From Leifsonia sp052114085 (GTDB lineage: Bacteria > Actinomycetota > Actinomycetes > Actinomycetales > Microbacteriaceae), in NCBI RefSeq assembly GCF_052114085.1, contig NZ_JBFREB010000001.1, positions 186,001-250,000 of the forward strand: a stretch of 64,000 bases of DNA, read 5' to 3'. Positions 8,934-15,837 of the stretch are shown here, piece by piece. The stretch's first letter is position 1, and each line of letters begins with the position of its first letter. Below the pieces are notes generated by a model, which saw only the letters and a list, made by a program, of their open reading frames with translations, did not search any database and was not told where the DNA came from. The position numbers were made by a program, and so were the translations under genes.

Positions 8934-10094
8934 ATGAAAAGATCATCAGCGACCGCTTTAAGTGCTGCCCTCGTAGTGATGGCATCGCTCATCGCGGTGC
9001 CGTCGTACGCGGCCACGGGGGAGTGGCCCGCACGAGAGGCGCCGGATCCGACAAAGATCGAGCACGTCGTCGTGCCGTTCTCCGGCGGGGTCACACTCGA
9101 CCAGGCAGAGAAGCTCGCTTCTGGGCGATCCGCCGTGGTCGGATACCGGGTCGAGAACGACCAGGTTGTGGGGGAGTACTTCTCCGCGAGTGGACAGAGC
9201 GCCGCGGACTACCTCGCCGGCTTTCGGGACCTCTACGGTACCGAGCCGCGCATCGCAGGCCTCGTGATCGAGCGTCCGAAGACGGAGCAGAACGCGCGCT
9301 CTGCACCAGCGGCTCCCGCGGCGATCCAGACGGGTCGCCCCGATTTCAAGCCCGCCGCTGTGCCGGCCGGCAAGAAGGCGAAGCTCGCAGCGGCAACCCC
9401 AGAGCAGAGCGCAGCCGCCGCGAGTGGCGGGGCCGTGGCTCTCGCGGCAAATGGGTGGAAGCCGTACAGCGTGTACTCGAAGACGAAGCGGTCTGGGGTG
9501 CACCAGTACTTCGACATGACGATGAGCTGGACCGGCGCTACGTCGCCGGCAAACATCCCGGTCGCTTTCGGCCTGGAGGCGGGCGTCGATCTCTACAACG
9601 GCGCAGGCGGGACGCGCGGGAGCGTGGTTCCCGGCTACATCTGCGGACCGAATTTCCGCGACCAGTTCATCGCTAAGAACTACAACTGGTACTCCTGGAG
9701 TACCTTCTCGCCGAATGGGGATCTGAGCTCGGCGTATCCGTACGCGGACCTGAATGACCTATTCGACTCTTGCGGTCGCAACGCGATGACGATCGGGTTC
9801 GAGTATCCGCAGAGGTTCGCGGGGGACTCGTTCGGAATGTACGAGGTTAGTACCCACATCGACGCGCAGATAGGCGTGACCAGCTCCAGCAAGCTCGGCG
9901 GCGGCATCCAGCAGGTAGACAACGGCAATTGCGTTCCGGGCGTCTCTCTCACCGACTGCATGGGCACCAAGCAGTTGCCTGGCGACTCACGCCTGACGCT
10001 GAGCACCGACCGCGGCTGGATCGCTGACCCGAACAAGTGCTGGACGTCCTCCAGTTACGGCGACGTGGCCCCGACGGCCGTCACCTGCCCCTAG
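8934..10094 (+). CDS. Secreted six-cysteine protein, unknown function
   Basis: 386 residues. The start is the ATG at 8934 because AAAGGGA lies just before it; the GTG at 8919 overlaps that Shine-Dalgarno. A clear Sec signal peptide (MKRSSATALSAALVVMASLIAVPSYAA) predicts export. A short N-terminal domain (GGVTLDQAEKLASGRS to LVIERP) is followed by an Ala/Pro/Lys-rich linker (about 120-165). The C-terminal domain has six Cys (YICGP, DSCGR, GNCVP, TDCMG, NKCWT, VTCP), enough for three disulfides. No catalytic motif is recognised. The stop codon shares the palindrome CTAG with the convergent gene. Confidence 0.75.
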   Translation: MKRSSATALSAALVVMASLIAVPSYAATGEWPAREAPDPTKIEHVVVPFSGGVTLDQAEKLASGRSAVVGYRVENDQVVGEYFSASGQSAADYLAGFRDLYGTEPRIAGLVIERPKTEQNARSAPAAPAAIQTGRPDFKPAAVPAGKKAKLAAATPEQSAAAASGGAVALAANGWKPYSVYSKTKRSGVHQYFDMTMSWTGATSPANIPVAFGLEAGVDLYNGAGGTRGSVVPGYICGPNFRDQFIAKNYNWYSWSTFSPNGDLSSAYPYADLNDLFDSCGRNAMTIGFEYPQRFAGDSFGMYEVSTHIDAQIGVTSSSKLGGGIQQVDNGNCVPGVSLTDCMGTKQLPGDSRLTLSTDRGWIADPNKCWTSSSYGDVAPTAVTCP

Positions 10095-10495
10095 GCGGAA
10101 TGCTGCGCGGGGTCGAGCCCTACTGCTCGGCCCCGCGTTTCGTTGTGGGTCGAGCGCCACAAGCCTCGTGTGAGCAGGCCGGCGCCCACCAGGATTGCAC
10201 CGTAAACACTGGCCGTGCCGGCGGGGCTGCCGCTGTAGGTAGTGACGGTGCCGTTGCCATCGGCACGCGCCCACTCGCACGCGCGGCCAAGCGGCCACCA
10301 GCTAAGGCCCTGCTGCACCACGTCGCTGTTCTCGCTGACGAGCGCTAGAGCTGAAGACGGCCCCTCCTGCTGGCAGGTGTTGGTCGTCGCCGAGCCGATG
10401 ATCACCAGCCCCGAGTAGAGGCCGAAGGCCAGAACGAGCACCCCAACGATTGTGAGCGCGGCGCGAAGACCTCGCCGCTGACTGCGTTTGTGCAT
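10091..10495 (-). CDS. Small two-TM membrane protein
   Basis: 134 residues, starting at the ATG at 10495 with GGGGGAAATC upstream. A basic N-terminus (MHKRSQRRGLR) leads into TM1 (AALTIVGVLVLAFGLYSGLVIIG). An extracytoplasmic loop with two Cys (TNTCQQEG and GRACEWARADG) follows, then TM2 (ASVYGAILVGAGLLTRGLW). The loop motif WWPLGRACEW is seen in actinobacterial hypotheticals; the function is unknown. It runs convergently into the secreted-protein gene, and the two stops overlap in one CTAG. Confidence 0.65.
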   Translation of the reverse strand: MHKRSQRRGLRAALTIVGVLVLAFGLYSGLVIIGSATTNTCQQEGPSSALALVSENSDVVQQGLSWWPLGRACEWARADGNGTVTTYSGSPAGTASVYGAILVGAGLLTRGLWRSTHNETRGRAVGLDPAQHSA

Positions 10496-10708
10496 GATTT
10501 CCCCCATACCGCCAGTCTTGGCGGCTCCCTGTGAACGCGCAACATCCGAACGGATGACTTGCAGTTGGCGCTTGTAGCTCGCGTCCAAAAGATGGTGGGC
10601 CGAAGGCTGCACCTTTGCCGAGGCACGACTGCGTCTGCCAATGTCCCGCGTGCCTTTGGACGAGGCACTGTAACTATCCCCGCAAGACATTCTCGCCGCA
10701 GCGGTCGT
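10496..10708. other. Spacer with no intact gene
   Basis: Sequence between the two-TM membrane gene and the integrase remnant. It includes the likely promoter of the minus-strand membrane gene and degraded coding sequence of the former integrase region. No intact reading frame is supported. Confidence 0.4.
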
Positions 10709-10810
10709 TCGTCCGCGACGGTGACTTTGGACACATATGCGGCGCTGTTTCCGGACGACCTCGACAATGTTACGGACGCTCTGAGCCGGCAGCGGTCGGA
10801 GCAACTCTGA
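10709..10810 (+). pseudogene. C-terminal remnant of a tyrosine-recombinase integrase
   Basis: The last 33 codons read SSATVTLDTYAALFPDDLDN then VTDALSRQRSEQL before a stop. This matches the end of phage or island integrases, where the Tyr in TLDTYAxLF is the DNA-cleaving nucleophile. Nothing upstream in this frame resembles the rest of the catalytic domain (the Arg and His boxes are absent), so only the 3' end survives. A T-arm-like tRNA fragment follows about 130 bp downstream, as expected near an attachment site. Confidence 0.7.
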
Positions 10811-10941
10811 TCGACCGTGTGTGGTGCATTGTGGTGCAGGAACGCCTGCGAATTGAGGTGAGCATATGTGAGTAGGTGGGCCAAACTTCCAGGTAAATCC
10901 GGGGTAATTGGTGCTCGTCAACGGCGGCTGGGTCGGCCAAA

Positions 10942-10958
10942 GTGCGTTCAAATCCCAC
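10942..10958 (+). other. tRNA T-arm-like remnant
   Basis: GTGCG-TTCAAAT-CCCAC is a five-base stem with one C-C mismatch around a seven-base loop of tRNA T-loop sequence. No complete cloverleaf can be built upstream. It sits just after the integrase remnant and overlaps the 3' end of the ardC-like gene, whose last codons and stop are provided by this sequence on the opposite strand. Confidence 0.45.
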
Positions 10959-11853
10959 CGAGAGCGGGTGCCGAGCCGGGACAGGCTGAGGCTGCGCTTT
11001 GCATGGCGGACGCTAGGCGGTGGGTTGCCGCGAGCACACGCGCGGCCGTGGCGTGGATCAAGTTAGTGTCGCCGTCGGCCCACCCGGTGATGTAGCCGAT
11101 GCTGTACGCGCTGGTATCGAATCCGGCGAGACCGGCGACGATGTACGCCACGGATTCCGCTTCAACCTCCATTACGCCGCGGTGGCTCACGTAGTCGAGC
11201 GGGTCGCTGGTGTGTCCCAGCAGGATGTGCGCGGTTTCGTGGATCAGCGTTTTGGCGGTGTGCTCAACACTGAGCCCGTCATCAAGTACCACGGCCCGCG
11301 AATCGGGATTGGTGCTCCCGTTTCGGGCGCCGGGCAGCGGACGGTATTGGATGCTCCACCCTTCGGCGACTAGGTAGTCGGTGAGGGCGTTAATGACACC
11401 GTGGTCGTCAGTGCCGGTGAGCTGCTCAGTGATGCTGCTGGTGACTTCCGCACCGTCGATGGGGTCGGTTTGGCTGATGTCGAACACGGTCAGAATCGGG
11501 TACCGGACAAGTCGCCGCTCAAGTTCCTCGCCCTTGTCGTCTTCTTCGGTGACCTTCTTGGTGGAGTAGCCGAAGATGCGGATCCCGGTTTCGCCTTTGC
11601 GGACCTGGCGTCCCAGCTGCTGCCATTTCCGGAACCCGGCCACCTGAGTTGCGCCCGGACTCTGGGCGAGGATCAGCAGCAGGTTGTTCAGCGAGTAGGT
11701 GTGGAAGGCGCTGGCAAAGTCCAAGAACGCCCGCCACTTCTCCGAGTTTCTGAGTTGTTCCACCTGTTCCCTGATCGAGTCGTGCAGCGCTTCGGCGCGT
11801 GCCTTCTGTTCGTCGGCGCTCAAACCGGCTCGGTGTGCGGTTGTGGTGCTCAT
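10948..11853 (-). CDS. ArdC-like antirestriction / zinc-metallopeptidase-domain protein
   Basis: 301 residues from ATG 11853 (GGGAG upstream). The N-terminal ArdC single-strand DNA-binding-like region (about 20-125) holds YSLNNLLLILAQ, FRKWQQLGRQVRKGETGIRI and PILTVFDISQT. The C-terminal half is an ImmA/IrrE-like domain with zinc motif HETAH (205-209) in HETAHILLGH and a third acidic ligand in VEAESVAYIVA. ArdC proteins of conjugative plasmids protect incoming DNA from restriction; that role is family knowledge. The extreme C-terminus (PALGGI and stop) is encoded by a tRNA T-arm-like sequence, so the gene may have been cut at an integration junction. Confidence 0.8.
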   Translation of the reverse strand: MSTTTAHRAGLSADEQKARAEALHDSIREQVEQLRNSEKWRAFLDFASAFHTYSLNNLLLILAQSPGATQVAGFRKWQQLGRQVRKGETGIRIFGYSTKKVTEEDDKGEELERRLVRYPILTVFDISQTDPIDGAEVTSSITEQLTGTDDHGVINALTDYLVAEGWSIQYRPLPGARNGSTNPDSRAVVLDDGLSVEHTAKTLIHETAHILLGHTSDPLDYVSHRGVMEVEAESVAYIVAGLAGFDTSAYSIGYITGWADGDTNLIHATAARVLAATHRLASAMQSAASACPGSAPALGGI

Positions 11854-11889
11854 TGGTTTCTCCCGTGTGGACGACTTTTGTGTGTGCCC

Positions 11890-12007
11890 TTCCGGCAAGG
11901 GGAATCGATGGTGAGCGGGAGCGGCGTAGTGCGGGTCCGTGGAATACCGGAGCGCAGCGAGGATATGCCGCGAAAGCCCGGCACGCAGCCGCGGTAGCGA
12001 ACTACGA
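11890..12007 (-). repeat. Leader repeat, copy A (upstream of the ardC-like gene)
   Basis: Contains the core from CCGTGGAATACCG to GGATATGCCGCGAAAGCCCGG (11938-11981) plus flanking similarity out to both ends. It lies about 40-150 bp upstream of the ardC-like start. Copies B and C have the same orientation and distance relative to the genes at 12434 and 14178, so the element behaves as a 5' leader or promoter module. Confidence 0.75.
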
Positions 12008-12266
12008 TGAACCGCCGGAAAGGTCACCCATTCGTTTGGATGCCGGACCTGAACCGGCTCAAACTCGCCACTTCACCGACCACCTGATCGTCGAGAACCG
12101 GTCCGGCTTCTCGGAATGGGCAGTGCCAGCCGATCTCGTGACAGATAGATGGGTCGGGGGCGTCGGAGATCAGCTGCAACCTCAGCTGGCGTCCGCCGAC
12201 CGGAACCTGTTGAGCCGCCTGTGGCGGCGCTGTTTTTGTGGGTTTGTGTGTCTTTCCGCGGGGCGA

Positions 12267-12399
12267 TCGTAGCTCGTTCCCGCGGCTTACCGTGCCGGGC
12301 TTTCGCGGCATATCCTCCCTCCGCTTCGCTCCAGTGCGGTATTCCACGGTCCCGGCACTCACGCCGCTCCCACTCGCCATCGATCTCTCCGCCGGAAAG
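12267..12399 (+). repeat. Leader repeat, copy B (upstream of the 12434 gene)
   Basis: The inverted copy relative to A and C on the map, but the same sense relative to its gene. It contains CCGGGCTTTCGCGGCATATCC and GCGGTATTCCACGG, with a small insertion between these blocks. CACTCGCCATCGATCTCTCC and GCCGGAAAGG follow at its gene-proximal end. It lies about 35 bp upstream of the start codon at 12434. Sequence in 12008-12266, between the two divergent copies, holds no supported gene. Confidence 0.75.
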
Positions 12400-12433
12400 G
12401 CAAACAAAACGATCGAGCAGGGGAGTGATTGGG

Positions 12434-12736
12434 ATGCGGGTATTCATTATCGACACCACACACATGGGCCCAGAACTGCAACGGGGACTGATCGGGGTGG
12501 TCGGCTCCACCAGTCCGAGCCCGGAGGAGAAGAAGGAATGCGTGGACATTGTGTCTCGGTATGCGGCGGATGGGTGGGCGATCGCCGCCGACCCCCACAC
12601 ACCCATCGGGCACCTTGCGGCGCTGACCGCTGAGACGGCGTGTGTGCCGTTCCTGGCGTTGGATCGGGTTCGCGGGGCAGGCGGTGCGGTGGTCGCGGCG
12701 CCGACAGCTGGCGCGCAGCTGCAAGGACTCGACTGA
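12434..12736 (+). CDS. Small hypothetical protein of the ardC/parB cassette
   Basis: 100 residues from ATG 12434, with AGGGGAG eight bases upstream. It begins MRVFIIDTTHMGPELQRGL and has a regular alpha/beta-like pattern with no membrane segment. Middle motifs are EEKKECVDIVSRYAADGW and PHTPIGHLAALTAETACVPF; the tail is Gly/Ala-rich. I do not recognise a family. It carries leader repeat copy B and ends at a strong bidirectional hairpin facing the ParB-like gene, so it belongs to the same mobile cassette. Confidence 0.6.
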   Translation: MRVFIIDTTHMGPELQRGLIGVVGSTSPSPEEKKECVDIVSRYAADGWAIAADPHTPIGHLAALTAETACVPFLALDRVRGAGGAVVAAPTAGAQLQGLD

Positions 12737-12757
12737 CCTGGGCGCTGAGACAAGGTG

Positions 12758-12787
12758 GTGGGTCCCGCCCTCCGTGGCGGGACCCAC
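12758..12787. terminator. Bidirectional rho-independent-type hairpin
   Basis: A perfect 12-bp stem, GTGGGTCCCGCC / GGCGGGACCCAC, with a six-base loop. It lies between the convergent 100-aa gene and the ParB-like gene and could end transcription from both sides. Confidence 0.75.
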
Positions 12788-12801
12788 ACCTGGATTCAGT
12801 C

Positions 12802-14178
12802 TTAGCCGGCGTCGGCGACCTCTTGCTCGGGGTTGTCGGTGCCGGTGATGATGCGTTCGACGTCGCTGAGGGTGTAGCCCCAGGCGGCGAGTTGGGTGAA
12901 GTAGGCGGCATCCGTCGGGGACGGGGTGCGCCAGGTTTGCTTGCTGGTGACGCTCTCGCACGCCCCGAGCACGATCGCCAACGCCACGTGTTGTGCTTTG
13001 CCCGGGCTGTGCTGAAGGAGGGCGGCGAGCTTGTCGGCTTGGAAGTAGCCGGAGGGTTCCACACCGAGCAGCAAGTGGGCGAGTTCGTTGCCTTCCCGGG
13101 TGGCGGTGCTGATCGCCTGCCGGTGCACGGTGAGACCTCGTGCGATTACCAGTCCCGTGTCTTTGGGGAGTGTTTTGCGGCTGAGGAGGGTGGTGAGCCA
13201 GTCGCGGCGGACGACTTCGGCGGAGGCCCAGGCCTTGTTGTTGGCGATCAGGGTGCGCCGTTCGGCCTTCTGCTCCTCCGTCATCGGCCCGCTGTTTGAG
13301 CCGCTGGTGTTGTAGGTGTGAAATCCTGCGGCTTTGGCGTCGTGGAGGAAGTAGGTGACGCTCGGCTCGCCGTCGGCGTATACGCGAACATGTGCCGCAC
13401 GCCCTGCGATGTTCTGGATCTGTTCGACGGTGACCCGTTCGTTCTCGGCGGTGAGGAGTTCGCTGATCCGGGTGTACGGGGTGTCGTAGTAGCCGGGGTC
13501 GGTGTCGAGGATTTCGTACCCACGATGGACCAGCTCGGCTTCCGCGTCGGCCTTGACCTGGTTGCGGGTTTTTTCGTCGCGTGCCCGCTGGGCCGCGTGC
13601 GGGAATTGGGCCGGATCGGTGGTGGCGACGTGGATGAGTTCGGTGCGGGTGTGTTCGTCGGTGTCGAATTCGATGAGCACGGCGGCCTGGTCCAGGGTGA
13701 GCGGGTGCTCCTGGAGCGCGGTTGCTGCGGCGGCGTTTTCGGTGATCGCGAGGGCGGTTTTGACTTCCCGGGTTTTGCTGCCGGTGCGGCGGGCGATGGC
13801 GGTGATGGTGAGGCCTTCGAACGCGAGTTGCTGGAACGCGGCGGCTCGGTCACCGTCGCTGAGTGGCTCGCGCTGGTCGTTCTCGACCATTTGCTGCACG
13901 ATCCGCTCCGTCGTCACTTCGTCGGCATCCACGAGGTAGACGGGGATGGTGGTGAGTGCTGCTTCGCGGGCGGCGAAGACGCGGCGTTGCCCGGCCCGCA
14001 CGGTGATGGTCCCGTCCGAACCTTGGTGGGCGAGGACGGGGGTGAGGACCCCGTTTTCGCGGATGGATTGCACGAACGCGGGGGTGATGGGTGCGGTGGG
14101 TCGTACGTTCTCTTCCAACAGGAGGGTGTGCGGGTCCAGGTGCTTGATGGTGCCCGCAACTGCGGTGGTGTCGCTCAT
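12802..14178 (-). CDS. ParB/RepB/Spo0J-family nuclease-like DNA-binding protein
   Basis: 458 residues from ATG 14178, GGAGAA upstream. The N-terminal ParB domain contains LLLEENVRPT (19-28), SIRENGVLTPVLA (38-50) and the nucleotide-binding motif TVRAGQRRVFAAREAAL (59-75). A helix-turn-helix follows at about 115-145 (LAFEGLTITAIARRTGSKTREV). The long C-terminal half (about 180-458) is not a familiar domain. Family members bind centromere-like sites in plasmid partition; no parA partner is present, so a regulatory or plasmid-derived role is equally possible. It has leader repeat copy C and is part of the ardC cassette. Confidence 0.82.
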   Translation of the reverse strand: MSDTTAVAGTIKHLDPHTLLLEENVRPTAPITPAFVQSIRENGVLTPVLAHQGSDGTITVRAGQRRVFAAREAALTTIPVYLVDADEVTTERIVQQMVENDQREPLSDGDRAAAFQQLAFEGLTITAIARRTGSKTREVKTALAITENAAAATALQEHPLTLDQAAVLIEFDTDEHTRTELIHVATTDPAQFPHAAQRARDEKTRNQVKADAEAELVHRGYEILDTDPGYYDTPYTRISELLTAENERVTVEQIQNIAGRAAHVRVYADGEPSVTYFLHDAKAAGFHTYNTSGSNSGPMTEEQKAERRTLIANNKAWASAEVVRRDWLTTLLSRKTLPKDTGLVIARGLTVHRQAISTATREGNELAHLLLGVEPSGYFQADKLAALLQHSPGKAQHVALAIVLGACESVTSKQTWRTPSPTDAAYFTQLAAWGYTLSDVERIITGTDNPEQEVADAG

Positions 14179-14220
14179 GGTGTTCTCCGATCAACTGGTT
14201 TAGTTCGCCTGTCTGGCAAG

Positions 14221-14330
14221 AGGATCGGAAGGGAAGCGAAGGGCGGTGCAGTGCCGGGTCCGTGGAATACCGCAGCGCAGCGAGGATATGCCGCGAAAGC
14301 CCGGAACGCAGCCGCCGCAGCGACCTACGA
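14221..14330 (-). repeat. Leader repeat, copy C (upstream of the ParB-like gene)
   Basis: Shares with copy A an almost unchanged core from CCGTGGAATACCGCAGCGCA to GGATATGCCGCGAAAGCCCGG (14260-14303), and CTACGA at the distal end. It lies about 45 bp upstream of the ParB-like start at 14178. Confidence 0.75.
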
Positions 14331-14402
14331 TCAGCTCGCCAGGCAGGCGGACAACCCCTCAACAAGCGGGGCGCCGCTCGCGGCTCCTCTGAGGTGAGGA
14401 TG

Positions 14403-14678
14403 CTACTTGCGGTGAACGAGGTTCCCGGCGACCCACACATAGACGGGGGACCGGGACCCTTCGGGAACGTAGCGGATCAACACCAGGCCGCCGGTTGTCC
14501 AGGCCAGCGCTTCACCGTCGACCAGTTGCACGTCGGTGTAGGCCACCTGGACCGGCACGTGAACCATCACCGGCACGGGTTGCGGTTCGTCCCGGCGTCG
14601 ACCGCTGGCCCGCACCACATCCTCCGGGATGCTGATCGGTCGCGGCGTTCGCTCGGCCGCTTCCGTGATCTCCGACAA
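14403..14678 (-). CDS. Small conserved-looking hypothetical protein
   Basis: 91 residues if the TTG at 14678 is the start; no clear Shine-Dalgarno sequence is seen, so the start is uncertain. The C-terminal half, VPVQVAYTDVQLVDGEALAWTTGGLVLIRYV followed by PVYVWVAGNLVHRK, alternates as beta strands. It recalls short proteins often found on actinobacterial plasmids and integrative elements. No function is known to me. It lies upstream of the ParB-like gene on the same strand, within the mobile cassette. Confidence 0.55.
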   Translation of the reverse strand: MSEITEAAERTPRPISIPEDVVRASGRRRDEPQPVPVMVHVPVQVAYTDVQLVDGEALAWTTGGLVLIRYVPEGSRSPVYVWVAGNLVHRK

Positions 14679-14719
14679 TGGTTTGGAGTAGACGCGTAGC
14701 GCTTGTTCGTACCCACGGC

Positions 14720-14935
14720 TCAGGCCGGGTCGACTTCGATCAGGACCGAGCCGGCAGCTTGACGCTGCAACCGGAAAATGCGCACATCGGCAGGGTCGCC
14801 CTCAGCGCGCCCGATCACTGACCAGCCCAGCAGCTGCTCCGCGGGATGGGCCAGCGCATCATGTACAGCGATTGTACGGTTCGGTTCAACTCCCGACCAC
14901 GAGGGGGACACCACCGGCACTTGCGCCGCTTCCAC
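14720..14935 (-). CDS. Possible small hypothetical protein
   Basis: A 71-residue frame whose C-terminal part, LLGWSVIGRAEGDPADVRIF then RLQRQAAGSVLIEVDPA, looks protein-like. The GTG start lies inside the partial leader repeat D and has no clear Shine-Dalgarno sequence. It could be a degraded gene of the cassette. Low confidence. Confidence 0.3.
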   Translation of the reverse strand: MEAAQVPVVSPSWSGVEPNRTIAVHDALAHPAEQLLGWSVIGRAEGDPADVRIFRLQRQAAGSVLIEVDPA

Positions 14936-14958
14936 TCGCTCTCGATCTCTCCGCCGGG
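14911..14958 (+). repeat. Partial leader repeat, copy D
   Basis: CACCGGCAC, GCCGCTTCCACTCGCT and CGATCTCTCCGCCGG match the gene-proximal half of copy B in the same orientation. No plus-strand gene follows, so this is probably a stranded fragment of the same element. Confidence 0.55.
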
Positions 14959-15048
14959 AACGGCCCGGCTGGTGCCCCGTATCCTCCGCGGCCCGGCCGC
15001 CGGCACTGCGACGCCGGTCACGGACGTTCCGTTCGGTCTAAAACGGAA

Positions 15049-15660
15049 TCACGAGCGTAGGTACTCGAGGAAGGGCGCTACGTGCGCTTCCATGTCGATA
15101 GTGGGGTCGTAGAGCCATTGCAGCTGCAGACCTCTGATCATCGCGGTGAGTTGGCGAGTGGCGATTTCGAGGTCAAGGTCGGGGCGGATGCGCCCGCGAT
15201 CGCGTTCCCGTTCGAGTTCACGGTTGACGTCGATGTTGAGCTGGTTGATGCGCTGTTTCATGTAGCGGTGCGCGGGGTGTACGGGGCGGATGCTTTCAGC
15301 TTGCATAGTCGCGTCGAGCAGGACGAGGCCTGGCGTCGTTTCGCTTTGCCTGATCAGTTCGGGGAGAAGGTCCAGGATGCCCCGCTCGGCGAGCGCCTTC
15401 TCTAGCAAGGGGAGGTCGTTCTCGGTCTGCTTGTCGAAGACGGCTTCGAGGAGATCTTCTTTCGCGGGGAAGTGGTAGCTCAGGGCGGCGTGGCTGACGC
15501 CCAGTTCTTCCGCGATCTTGCGGAGGGAGAGCCGCTGGAACCCTTGGTTGGCGAAGAGGTCGAACGCCTGGTTGACGAACTCTTCCCGACGTTGCTGGCC
15601 GTTCGCGTACCGGCCCCGCCTGCCTTTCGCTCGCTCGGCCGGTGGCTCTGTGGTTGTCAC
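15049..15660 (-). CDS. TetR/AcrR-family regulator of the adjacent esterase operon
   Basis: 203 residues if started at the GTG at 15660, which has GGAGGAG upstream; a GTG at 15711 would add 17 residues. The N-terminal HTH is FVNQAFDLFANQGFQRLSLR followed by KIAEELGVSHAALSYHFPAKEDLL. The ligand-binding part ends GLQLQWLYDPTIDMEAHVAPF, as in TetR_C proteins. It is transcribed away from an MFS/serine hydrolase/esterase operon, and the shared intergenic region contains an inverted repeat, so it most likely represses that operon and itself. Confidence 0.85.
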   Translation of the reverse strand: MTTTEPPAERAKGRRGRYANGQQRREEFVNQAFDLFANQGFQRLSLRKIAEELGVSHAALSYHFPAKEDLLEAVFDKQTENDLPLLEKALAERGILDLLPELIRQSETTPGLVLLDATMQAESIRPVHPAHRYMKQRINQLNIDVNRELERERDRGRIRPDLDLEIATRQLTAMIRGLQLQWLYDPTIDMEAHVAPFLEYLRS

Positions 15661-15702
15661 GGGCTCCTCCGCTCCTGGCTGCCTCCAACGCTCTCCGTCA
15701 AG

Positions 15703-15752
15703 TTTAGCCACATCGAAACCTGTCCGCGACGAATACTTTCAATATGGCTAAA
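15703..15752. promoter_or_regulatory. Inverted repeat in the divergent TetR/MFS promoter region
   Basis: TTTAGCCACAT at 15703-15713 and ATATGGCTAAA at 15742-15752 are inverted with one mismatch in eleven. The arms are far apart (28 bases) for one dimer, so each arm may be half of a bound region on each promoter. Candidate operator of the adjacent TetR protein. Confidence 0.5.
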
Positions 15753-15837
15753 ATTGCGGTATGGTCGGGCTTGCGTCCTTGATCGAGGAAGTCAGCCAGG
15801 GCTCCGGGCAAGGGGTCCAGCTTCGAAGGAGAAGACA

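Noticed and set aside
10559..10708. VQKMVGR-like text upstream of the integrase remnant
   Set aside because: It faintly recalls integrase VQKMLGH but is separated by unrelated sequence, so it is probably chance.
12802..14178. ParB-like gene as evidence of a resident replicon or origin
   Set aside because: No parA, replication initiator or clear parS palindromes are nearby; the cassette looks like a chromosomal remnant of a mobile element.
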